Shown piece by piece: positions 47,131 to 54,681 of a stretch of 64,000 bases of DNA. The translations under genes and the position numbers were made by a program. The DNA lies in assembly GCF_017873435.1 (NCBI RefSeq), contig NZ_JAGGKG010000006.1, positions 124,001-188,000 on the forward strand. Reading direction: 5' to 3'. Source of the DNA: Paenibacillus turicensis. Lineage in GTDB: Bacteria > Bacillota > Bacilli > Paenibacillales > Paenibacillaceae. The notes beneath the pieces were generated by a model. That model worked only from the letters and a program-made list of their open reading frames with translations, ran no database searches and was not told the origin of the DNA. The first letter of the stretch is position 1; each line of letters starts with the position of its first letter.

Positions 47131-47525
47131 TTACTTTTGGAGTTTTTGTAAAAGAATATCTTTGTGTTCCTGTGAAAGCGCAACAAGGGAATTAATTAAA
47201 TCAGCCTCTTTTCTTGCGAGGTTATATAGTGTTTCGTCAATTGTACCATTAAGCAATGCTTCATCGAGTTCTTCCGAATCCTTTTGGATTACATCTCCTG
47301 ACGGCAAAATGACAAATCTAAAAATAAATCATCCATCATTTACAATGCAAACATTTTGGTCAAAGTATTTTACGTCAGCGGCTCTTTAACTTTGGCAATT
47401 TTCAGAAGTGATATGTAGCCTTTAAAATTGTCCATTTCAAGATATAACTGGGCATATTCTCTTTTCAATACACGTTTCCAATCTGAACGGTCACCATATT
47501 TTCTCTTCAAGTCTTCATCACCCAT
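47131..47525 (-). pseudogene. Decayed DUF402-family gene
   Basis: Minus-strand translation in pieces gives KRKYGDRSDWKRVLKREYAQ...GYISLLKIAKVKEPL, then in another frame KYFDQNVCIVNDG, DDLFLDL, and in a further frame VILPSGDVIQKDSEELDEAL...LYNLARKEADLINSL ending at TAA 47131. These resemble a DUF402 protein with frameshifts and an internal loss of about 50 residues between CIVNDG and DDLFLDL. No ribosome site is seen before ATG 47525. It is bracketed by palindrome members 4 and 5. The family call is from memory, not from a search. Confidence 0.65.
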
Positions 47526-47573
47526 ATAATCGGCTTATTACGCTCATGATGAGTTTAAATTAATGATCATAAA

Positions 47574-47757
47574 ATTAGTAGTTGACAAACAACTCACAGT
47601 AGCGAAGGGACAGAGGGATTCTGGAGAAGCGACAGCGGTCGTATTTAAAACCGGATTCCAACAATTATGTTTACCAATATAAGGTATCTGGTTTTAATAA
47701 CGATCGTAAGAACGCTCTGTCTCGTAGCTTCCATCTTCCTCATTGTCAACTACTAAT
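47574..47757. repeat. Long imperfect palindrome, family member 5
   Basis: Perfect 15-bp ends ATTAGTAGTTGACAA (47574-47588)/TTGTCAACTACTAAT (47743-47757). Inner AAAACCGGATTCC/GGTATCTGGTTTT and GTAGCGAAGGGACAGAGG / CGCTCTGTCTCGTAGC. The right end covers the stop codon of the permease gene (47753-47755). Confidence 0.88.
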
Positions 47758-48508
47758 CCCGCCGCCACTTCATTAACCAATAATCAAGCAGATCAATGAG
47801 AAGGAACAATACAAATCCAAGGAAGCTAAACAGCAATATCCCACCATACATACCGTTGTAATCTAATCTCAACCACGCATCCATAATGTAAAAGCCCATA
47901 CCGTATTCTGTCCCATATATTTCTGTGAAAAACAATACGGAAATCGCTGTCCCCAAGGAAATGCGAATCGTACTAAAAATGACTGATAACGCACCTGGTA
48001 ACGTAATATGATAAAACTTTTGAAAGCGTCCTGCACCAAGTGTACTTAATACATCATACGTATTGTCAGGGATTGCTTTGACACCGTCGCGAACGGAAAT
48101 AATGATTTGAAAAATTAAAATTAACATAATCATTAATATTTTAGAGCCTTCGCCTAAGCCAAAAAAGAGCATCACTACAGGTAATAAGGCAATTTTCGGA
48201 ATCGGATAAGTTAAATATACAACGGGATCTAATAAACGATTGATGATTTTAGAACGGCCCATGATAATCCCTATCGTCATCCCAAGCACAAGTGCCAACA
48301 GCATTCCCACAAAAATACGAGTTAAGCTATACAATATATGTAAGCCCATCTCAGCCTTATCATACTGCAAGATAACCTGATATACATCAATTGGACTTGG
48401 CAAAATAGGATGATCAATTATGAGGTAAAGCACATACCAGCCTACATTCATAAGCAAAAAGACAGTCATTAATGTAATAAGGTGTTTTACTTTTTTTTGT
48501 TTTACCAT
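47753..48508 (-). CDS. ABC permease, NitT/TauT type
   Basis: 251 residues with six predicted membrane helices and the BPD-type EAA loop (STLGAGRFQKFYHITLPGA). Belongs to the nitrate/sulfonate/taurine/thiamine-precursor import family. The start overlaps the ATPase stop by 7 bp, the usual coupling. The stop codon lies inside the right arm of a palindromic repeat. Confidence 0.92.
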   Translation of the reverse strand: MVKQKKVKHLITLMTVFLLMNVGWYVLYLIIDHPILPSPIDVYQVILQYDKAEMGLHILYSLTRIFVGMLLALVLGMTIGIIMGRSKIINRLLDPVVYLTYPIPKIALLPVVMLFFGLGEGSKILMIMLILIFQIIISVRDGVKAIPDNTYDVLSTLGAGRFQKFYHITLPGALSVIFSTIRISLGTAISVLFFTEIYGTEYGMGFYIMDAWLRLDYNGMYGGILLFSFLGFVLFLLIDLLDYWLMKWRRD

Positions 48509-49293
48509 TTTTCCTGCATTACCTTTCTAATTGCCTTCATTTGTTCAAAAAAGAGAGGATGCTCTCGCTTACTATTATAAGGAACGGGAAACACTGGATT
48601 ATCTATCATCGTTAATGCGTCGTCTTTGTTTGCAGGCATGATAACAATTTTTTGACCTAACACAATCGCCTCATCTACATCATGGGTAACAAACAAGGTT
48701 GTTGTAGGATGTGTTGCCCAATTTTGTAAAAATATATGCTGGATTTCTTCTCTCGTTATAGCATCCAATGCAGAAAAAGGCTCATCTAAAAGCATAATTT
48801 GGGGTTGAATCGCAAAGGTACGCGCTAACGCCACTCTTTGCTGTTGCCCGCCACTAATCGCTAGTGGAAATTTGTGAGCTAAATTCGCAATCCCCATCGC
48901 AGTAAGCCAAAGCTGACTTTGAGCATGCTGCTCTTCTCTTGTTAAATCTCTTCGACTAATTTTTAGGGCAGTCATAATGTTGGAGTGTACCGTTTTCCAA
49001 GGTAATAAACCATAATTTTGTGGTACAAAACCAATAAGTGTATCCTGATTTTTTTGCAGTTGAGAATTGTTATATAAAATTTCACCTTGAGTAGGTTGAA
49101 TTAAGCCAGCAACACTTCGTAATAACGTCGATTTCCCACAGCCTGATGGTCCTAGCAATGTATAAATTTGATGCTCAGGCACATTCAAATCAATCCCATT
49201 TAAGGCTAACTCTCCACTGACATAACGAACGCTCACATCGGCAATTTGCAGCCCACTTGATTTTATCAAATTTTTATTTGTCGAATGCAACAT
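48502..49293 (-). CDS. ABC ATP-binding protein, NitT/TauT type
   Basis: 263 residues: Walker A GPSGCGKS (about 49-56), Q-loop VPQNYGLLPW, signature SGGQQQR, Walker B IMLLDEPFSALD, H-loop VTHDVDEA. Energises the adjacent permease. The start overlaps the binding-protein gene by 20 bp, so the three genes form one operon (binding protein, ATPase, permease). Confidence 0.94.
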   Translation of the reverse strand: MLHSTNKNLIKSSGLQIADVSVRYVSGELALNGIDLNVPEHQIYTLLGPSGCGKSTLLRSVAGLIQPTQGEILYNNSQLQKNQDTLIGFVPQNYGLLPWKTVHSNIMTALKISRRDLTREEQHAQSQLWLTAMGIANLAHKFPLAISGGQQQRVALARTFAIQPQIMLLDEPFSALDAITREEIQHIFLQNWATHPTTTLFVTHDVDEAIVLGQKIVIMPANKDDALTMIDNPVFPVPYNSKREHPLFFEQMKAIRKVMQEKW

Positions 49294-50299
49294 TTGAAAT
49301 CACTTCTTTAGGGGAAATGTCTTTCTTTAACAAACCTTTTGACTTCGCCCAAGCAAACGCACGCTCCACTTGCTTTTCATCCACTTGATTTGCCGCAACA
49401 TAAGCAGGCACTGTAATTTCATTTTTTAATGTAGTTGGATAACCCACTTCTTTAATAATGAGGTCGATATATTCATCTTGCTTATGAGTTTTCATGTAAT
49501 CCACTGCATCATTATAAGCTTGATACATCGCAACGATCTCTTTTGACTTCACATCAATGACGCTTTGCGGAATTGCCAAAATAAACGGATTAATTTCCGC
49601 TGTATGTGTAGAGCTTAACACCGTTAATCCAGCCGCTTTTCCCATCGTTACAAATGGTTCAGGTAAAATCGCAGCATCTGATTTGTTATTTTTAAGCAAT
49701 TCTAAACGGGTTGGAATTTGTGGAACCTCTGTAATGTTGATATCATCTTCAGTAAGTCCTACTTGCTCAAGCATCATTGCTACTGTATATTGTGTAGATG
49801 TATTTTTGGATAAGATCACATTTTTCCCTTTTAAATCCTTAACCTCTTTAATGTCCGCAGATCCCGTCAACAAATCAAATTCACCAAAGGTTGTACTCGT
49901 TGCCTTTACGTCCAATCCAGCTTGATTATAAATCGCTAAAGCAACAAGATCCGCACTAATCGCTTCAATTTTACCTGCTTGAAACGCTACATCCCGATCC
50001 TTAGCACTTTTAAAGGTTTGGATATTTAAATTTACACCATGGTTTTTATCAAACCCTTGTTCATGTGCAATTACAAATGGAATTGCATCTATGGAAGGCA
50101 GCATTCCAAGATTAAGCTCGCCAAGTTGCTCCGCTTGTGCTTGATTGCCACCATTTTTTTCTTTGTCAGCTTCATCTGCACTAGAGTTGAACGCTTTGTC
50201 TTTTGCCCCACATGCAGCAAGCATACTTACTAAAAGAACAATTAAAATCGATAATGCCCATTTTTGCTTTACAGTTTTTTCAGTCTTTCCTTTTAACAA
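49274..50299 (-). CDS. ABC substrate-binding lipoprotein, NitT/TauT (SsuA/ThiY-like)
   Basis: About 341 residues. Lipoprotein signal with lipobox LAAC (SILIVLLVSMLAACGAKD), then a type II periplasmic-binding fold (LNLGMLPSIDAIPFVIAHEQG, DLKGKNVILSKNTSTQYTV, LLKNNKSDAAILPEPFVTMG). The ligand is not evident; relatives bind sulfonates, nitrate or pyrimidine precursors of thiamine. The start TTG 50299 follows GGGGG by 8 nt; another TTG at 50374 lacks a site. No TPP or other riboswitch was recognised upstream. The ribD gene upstream is on the same strand, separated by ~700 bp. Confidence 0.88.
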   Translation of the reverse strand: MLKGKTEKTVKQKWALSILIVLLVSMLAACGAKDKAFNSSADEADKEKNGGNQAQAEQLGELNLGMLPSIDAIPFVIAHEQGFDKNHGVNLNIQTFKSAKDRDVAFQAGKIEAISADLVALAIYNQAGLDVKATSTTFGEFDLLTGSADIKEVKDLKGKNVILSKNTSTQYTVAMMLEQVGLTEDDINITEVPQIPTRLELLKNNKSDAAILPEPFVTMGKAAGLTVLSSTHTAEINPFILAIPQSVIDVKSKEIVAMYQAYNDAVDYMKTHKQDEYIDLIIKEVGYPTTLKNEITVPAYVAANQVDEKQVERAFAWAKSKGLLKKDISPKEVISNVAFDK

Positions 50300-50691
50300 T
50301 GTCAAAACCCCCGTCTGTTCACTATGATAGCTATATTTTAGATCATTAATTACGAATTCATTAATTACTAACAACTAAATGAATTGATCTTTCAATTTCT
50401 TAATACGTGTAAAAAAATGAGTCTCCTTCCTCTTGAATTGATATTGAGCATTTATTCACAAGTCACATCAAACAAAAACATGACAACGTGCCCCGCCTAA
50501 ACAATGCAATTTTACACCAATCCTCACATTTTGTATATTTATAAATTAAAATATTTGAGGTTTGATATAAATTTGGCGCGCGAGCAAAGCTTGATGGAAG
50601 ACGGATATTGAAAGATTGTGGAATCATGAAGTAGTCGCTGTTAAAACTAATTTTTTTCCTTTAACTTTCTTCAACGACTCAATCCGCTTTT
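50300..50691. other. Gene-free stretch upstream of ABC importer
   Basis: AT-rich with no coding potential on either strand. GGATATTGAAAGATTGTGG and GTAGTCGCTGTTAAAACT may be worn fragments of the palindrome family. No promoter or riboswitch could be assigned. Confidence 0.5.
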
Positions 50692-50870
50692 AGTATTTGA
50701 CACTTACTTACAGTAGCGAAGGGGCAGAGGGATGGTGGAGAAGCGAACGCGGCCGCCTTTAAGGTATGACTTTTATCATTTATAAGCTATATTTAAAAAA
50801 GTCATACCTTAACAGCGGTTGAAGCCACCCTCTGCACCGTAGCAACATACTCCCAATAGTGTCAAGTACT
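50692..50870. repeat. Long imperfect palindrome, family member 6
   Basis: Outer AGTATTTGACACT (50692-50704)/AGTGTCAAGTACT (50858-50870) with one mismatch; inner TTAAGGTATGACTTTT/AAAAGTCATACCTTAA (50797-50812). It has the shared GTAGCGAAGGGGCAGAGGGAT and CTCTGCACCGTAGC, and the flank ACTGATTTTTGATTGAG. The core stem sequence differs from the other copies. Confidence 0.85.
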
Positions 50871-50996
50871 GATTTTTGATTGAGTCATTATAATAAATAT
50901 TAGTTTGAACCGCGAGTGGTACATTCACTACTTGTACTACCAGCATCCTTTGTGCCTCTACCATTAATTTATATTAAGCCGAAAAAAAAGAGCTAC

Positions 50997-52088
50997 TTAG
51001 AAGTAGCCCTCCATCTTAAAATCAACCCCAATTTGTGAAAAAGTAACATCACGAAGTGGCTTCGCCTCGCTCATTAGCTGTACGCCTGCACCTTCTAGGA
51101 AGGTTGGAGCCTCTGCGCCACCCACTACTTTGGGAGCAATATACAAAATCAACTTATCGACAAGTCCCTGCTCGATAAAGGAGGCATTCACATGTCCCCC
51201 ACCTTCAATCATTAAGGAGGAATATTCGTGCGCACCTAAAGTTTCAAGCACTTCCTTTAAATTAACCTGATCAGTTGATGTTCGAAATACTTTGATCCCA
51301 AGCTGCTGAAGTCTTGCCTGCTTTTCCTCGTCAGGAGAATGACCAGTAAAAATCCAAGTTGGTGCTTCTCCATCGGTAATCACTCTTGCCTCTTCTGGAA
51401 TACGTAACGTACTATCTAAAACTACACGTAATGGATTGCGCCCATGAGGCAATCTAGTAGTTAGCTGCGAATCATCATGAATGATCGTGCCTACTCCAAC
51501 TAAAATTGCAGCATATTCATGACGTAAACGATGGACATCCTCTCTTGCTGCTTCAGAGGTAATCCATTTACTGCTTGCTTCACGCGTCGCAATTTTACCA
51601 TCCATCGTCATCGCTGATTTCAGCATCACGAAGGGTGTTTTTGTTACGATATATTTGTTAAAGACTTCATTCATCTTCGTTGATTCCTCGGCTAACACAC
51701 CTTGAATGACTTCAATTCCCGCATCCTGCAAAATTTTAATGCCCCTACCCGCAACCAGTGGGTTCGGATCTAAAGCAGCAATGACGACCTTTGTAATCCC
51801 CGCTTGTACGATGGCCTCGGCACATGGACCTGTCCGTCCATGATGAGAGCAAGGCTCTAAGGTGACATAAATGGTTCCACCCTTAGCAGCATCACCTGCC
51901 ATTCTCAACGCATGAATTTCAGCATGAGGTTCTCCAGGCTTCAAATGTGCACCTACGCCCACAATTCTTCCTTCATTAACAACGACAGAGCCCACCATCG
52001 GATTAGGTGCCGTCTGGCCTGACATCGCTTTGGCATTTTCTAAAGCAAGTCTCATATACATTTCATCTGTTTTATCATGCATATTCAT
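50997..52088 (-). CDS. ribD: RibD-type bifunctional deaminase/reductase
   Basis: 363 residues. N-terminal deaminase with zinc site HAE (55-57), PCSHHGRTGPC (Cys80, Cys89). C-terminal reductase (KSAMTMDGKIATREASSKWI, LMIEGGGHVNASF). In riboflavin synthesis it converts DARPP to ARPP (known). Here no riboflavin synthase or lumazine synthase genes follow, and no FMN riboswitch is seen. It overlaps ribA by 14 bp and shares an operon with an FAD monooxygenase, suggesting a specialised role. Confidence 0.94.
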   Translation of the reverse strand: MNMHDKTDEMYMRLALENAKAMSGQTAPNPMVGSVVVNEGRIVGVGAHLKPGEPHAEIHALRMAGDAAKGGTIYVTLEPCSHHGRTGPCAEAIVQAGITKVVIAALDPNPLVAGRGIKILQDAGIEVIQGVLAEESTKMNEVFNKYIVTKTPFVMLKSAMTMDGKIATREASSKWITSEAAREDVHRLRHEYAAILVGVGTIIHDDSQLTTRLPHGRNPLRVVLDSTLRIPEEARVITDGEAPTWIFTGHSPDEEKQARLQQLGIKVFRTSTDQVNLKEVLETLGAHEYSSLMIEGGGHVNASFIEQGLVDKLILYIAPKVVGGAEAPTFLEGAGVQLMSEAKPLRDVTFSQIGVDFKMEGYF

Positions 52089-52854
52089 TTAACATCCCTT
52101 CACCTTGTGCAAAGTGACCTGATCTTTTCACCTTTGTTTGTAAATATTTCACGTTATATTCGGACACGTCACCCCATAACGGCATTCTTCCCGAAATATT
52201 CATACCTGAAGCACGTAAAGCTTCTAATTTCTTAGGATTATTTGTTATCAAGGTTACTGGTTTTTGTCTTAAATATTGCAAGATGCTAATTGCATCGCTA
52301 TAATTACGCGCATCATCAGAAAAACCTAATGCAAGGTTAGCCTCTACTGTGTCAAGACCTTCCTCTTGTAATATATACGCCATCGATTTACTTAGCAAGC
52401 CAATGCCTCGACCTTCATGGTTTGCAAGATAAAAGAGTGCACCTGCACCATGCTCTACGATTAGCTTCATCGATTGATGTAATTGATAACCACAGTCACA
52501 ACGTTTGCTACCAAAAATGTCACCCGTATGACAAATGCTATGCATCCGAATTACGGCATCTGGACTATGCTCAAAATCACCATAAACAAGCACACTGGAT
52601 TGTTGCCCCTCAGCAAGCTGGAGTGATGGTAGTAATGAGATCAACTCTTCTGACGTATACGCGGCATATCTAGCCCGTTCCGCTTCATCGTGAAGCGACA
52701 ACCATGAATACCATTGAAACTGGATCGTTTGCCCGTCCAAATTAACAGGGAGCTTAATAGGACCAACCATAATACTTGTTGCATTTTGAGCATTCACGGT
52801 ATGAATTTTATGTTTAAGCACATCAAGTGCATCGTTTGTATGATCTTGTAGCAT
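52075..52854 (-). CDS. ribA: GTP cyclohydrolase II
   Basis: 259 residues with zinc ligands Cys108, Cys119, Cys121 (ICHTGDIFGSKRCDCGYQL) and the GTP-binding/catalytic HEGRGIGL (146-153) and DDARNYSDA. Opens GTP to the pyrimidine DARPP (known). It is a stand-alone GCH II without the DHBP synthase (RibB) half found in most Bacillus RibBA, and has a ~95-residue N-terminal part with WYSWLSLHDEAERARYAAYT. AAGGTG lies 8 nt upstream of the ATG. Confidence 0.93.
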   Translation of the reverse strand: MLQDHTNDALDVLKHKIHTVNAQNATSIMVGPIKLPVNLDGQTIQFQWYSWLSLHDEAERARYAAYTSEELISLLPSLQLAEGQQSSVLVYGDFEHSPDAVIRMHSICHTGDIFGSKRCDCGYQLHQSMKLIVEHGAGALFYLANHEGRGIGLLSKSMAYILQEEGLDTVEANLALGFSDDARNYSDAISILQYLRQKPVTLITNNPKKLEALRASGMNISGRMPLWGDVSEYNVKYLQTKVKRSGHFAQGEGMLNEYA

Positions 52855-52890
52855 AATAATTACACCTTCCTTTAATCGATATATTAATAA

Positions 52891-53985
52891 TTAGCTGACT
52901 ATAAAGTTTTGTTGATAGGTTTCTTCCATTAAAAATTGCTCCTGTTGCAGAGCATCCACTGTTTTTCGTCTTGCTTGCTCAAGTTGCTTAAGCCAGGTTA
53001 GGTTTAGCTTGTTTGCATGTAATCCTTCGATTAAATGTTCTGCCAGCCAGTCCGCGTCCCGAAGCGCCTCATTTAAACCAAAAGCTCCTGTTGGTGTCAT
53101 CGTATGCGCTGCATCACCGATTAGGACAAGACCGTCTTTTGCCCAAGTATCTACTTGACTACTAAAGATATCTAACAAGACAAAATCATGCCATGACTGA
53201 ATGTGCTTCGTAACATGATGCTCAAGATCAGGAAAAGCCTTAATTAATGTTGCAATAAACGGCTCAAACGACTGTCTTCGCAACCTCGGGTAAGCATCTT
53301 CCTCGATGTTCCAGCCAATTTGGATATGACCTGTCGCTTGTGTAAATAAATGAAGCTGCTGGTTGTCCACGATAGCGGAACGAATAACAGGCTGCCAGTC
53401 ATCTGGTGCAGGAATACGTGCCCATAATAGATCATAACCATGACTACGATGTGACACTGACAAAGCGGCTTGCTTGCGAACTGTTGAATAACGTCCATCT
53501 GCACCTACAATAATGGAGCTTTGTAGCTCGAATGGCTCACCATTTTCTAAAACAGCTGCAACCCCGCAATATTGTCCATCCTCATTTTGAAGAAGTTGAT
53601 TGATTGTGACTCCAGTGTACAGGGTAAAGTTATCATATTGATTTGCCTGATTAATGATTCCATTTAGCAAATCACCTTGGGGTACATGTATACCCACATT
53701 TCCATCCGGTGAATCAGGAAATAATTTCTTTACAATTTTTCCACCAGACCAATACTCAATATGCGTTAAAGGTAAGACGGTTCCTTCGGCAAGAAAAGAC
53801 AAGATTTGATGTTTGTTTAGAACCGCTTCGCCTTCCCCATTCAAAATTTCGCCACGAAATGCTTTACCAAGTGTTGGCTGCTTCTCTAATAAAACGACAG
53901 AAAGTCCCGCTTTGGCTAAAACATATGATAGTAATGCGCCTCCAGGACCCGCTCCAATCACACAAACTTCAGCATTTAATTTCAT
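52891..53985 (-). CDS. FAD-dependent monooxygenase (PHBH family)
   Basis: 364 residues: FAD-binding GAGPGG (11-16), the DG motif GADGRYSTVR (161-170) and GDAAHTMTPTGAFGLNEALRDA (290-311). This is the single-component aromatic hydroxylase type using NAD(P)H and O2. First gene of the operon with ribA and ribD; divergent from an HxlR regulator. The substrate is not known; a pyrimidine or pteridine derived from GTP is possible given the neighbours (inference). ATG 53985 follows GGGAGG; a start at 54009 precedes the site. Confidence 0.9.
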   Translation of the reverse strand: MKLNAEVCVIGAGPGGALLSYVLAKAGLSVVLLEKQPTLGKAFRGEILNGEGEAVLNKHQILSFLAEGTVLPLTHIEYWSGGKIVKKLFPDSPDGNVGIHVPQGDLLNGIINQANQYDNFTLYTGVTINQLLQNEDGQYCGVAAVLENGEPFELQSSIIVGADGRYSTVRKQAALSVSHRSHGYDLLWARIPAPDDWQPVIRSAIVDNQQLHLFTQATGHIQIGWNIEEDAYPRLRRQSFEPFIATLIKAFPDLEHHVTKHIQSWHDFVLLDIFSSQVDTWAKDGLVLIGDAAHTMTPTGAFGLNEALRDADWLAEHLIEGLHANKLNLTWLKQLEQARRKTVDALQQEQFLMEETYQQNFIVS

Positions 53986-54160
53986 TATATGTTCCTCCCA
54001 AGCAGCCAAAAGCTAATTTAAAGCTGTAAAACCAAATCTAACTTTAAAAAATATAAAACAATATTATACATTCTTATCTGATTTTTCGACATAAAAAGAA
54101 GACGTCATAATCCGACATTTTCTAATACACTTCAATTCACTTAGTTACTTTATGTAATAA

Positions 54161-54242
54161 AGTTTATTTTATATTATAAGTTTCGTCAAGTAATTAATTT
54201 TTATTATGTAAGCTTGTTAAATTAATAAAGTCATTATATAAT
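54161..54242. promoter_or_regulatory. Divergent promoters, monooxygenase operon and hxlR
   Basis: Rightward: TTGTTA (54214-54219), 17 bp, TATAAT (54237-54242) for the HxlR gene. Leftward: TTGACG (54189-54184), 17 bp, TAAACT (54166-54161). The 300-bp gap is very AT-rich; no clear HxlR operator palindrome could be defined. Confidence 0.55.
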
Positions 54243-54285
54243 TTGGTATAACATTGGTTGTAAACATTAAAAAGAGGTGGAAACA

Positions 54286-54606
54286 ATGACAACAGCGATA
54301 ATGTGTCCACGGTTTGAAAAAGCGGTTGAATTACTCAGTAAGCGTTGGACTACATTTATTGTATATAAGTTATTAGATGGTCCAAAACGGTTTGTAGAGA
54401 TTGAAAATTCGCTCTCTAATTTAAGTGGCAAGGTATTGTCCGAACGTTTGAAGGAGTTGGAAGAGGAAGGCATTATTCAACGTACCGTATATCCTGAAAA
54501 GCCAGTTCGCATCGAATATGCGCTAACCGAAAAAGGAAAAGCACTTGCTCCTTTGTTTGGTCAAATTCAGGATTGGGCATCAGATTGGATCGTACTTGCT
54601 GAATAA
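54286..54606 (+). CDS. HxlR-family transcriptional regulator
   Basis: 106 residues, winged helix with the family pattern CPRFEKAVELLSKRWTTFIV, LSGKVLSERLKELEEEGIIQR, YALTEKGKAL. Cys7 sits where HypR/YodB-type members carry the electrophile-sensing cysteine. Divergent from the monooxygenase operon, so a regulator of it (inference). ATG 54286 is 6 nt from GAGGTG; a GTG at 54277 is inside that site. Confidence 0.92.
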   Translation: MTTAIMCPRFEKAVELLSKRWTTFIVYKLLDGPKRFVEIENSLSNLSGKVLSERLKELEEEGIIQRTVYPEKPVRIEYALTEKGKALAPLFGQIQDWASDWIVLAE

Positions 54607-54609
54607 CAC

Positions 54610-54653
54610 AAATAACCTGACCTAATATGATCTCACATTTAGTCAGGTTATTT
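54610..54653. terminator. Bidirectional terminator hxlR / GH43 gene
   Basis: Perfect 12-bp stem AAATAACCTGAC/GTCAGGTTATTT with a 20-nt loop. Confidence 0.85.
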
Positions 54654-54681
54654 GCGGTGCTGTATATTTATTGCTTCATAT

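Noticed and set aside
46970-47190. Small minus-strand ORF near 47.0-47.2 kb as a separate gene
   Set aside because: It overlaps the decayed DUF402 remnant in a different frame and has no start signal.
50300-50690. Riboswitch (TPP, FMN or other) upstream of the ABC importer
   Set aside because: None of the conserved riboswitch core sequences could be found on either strand.
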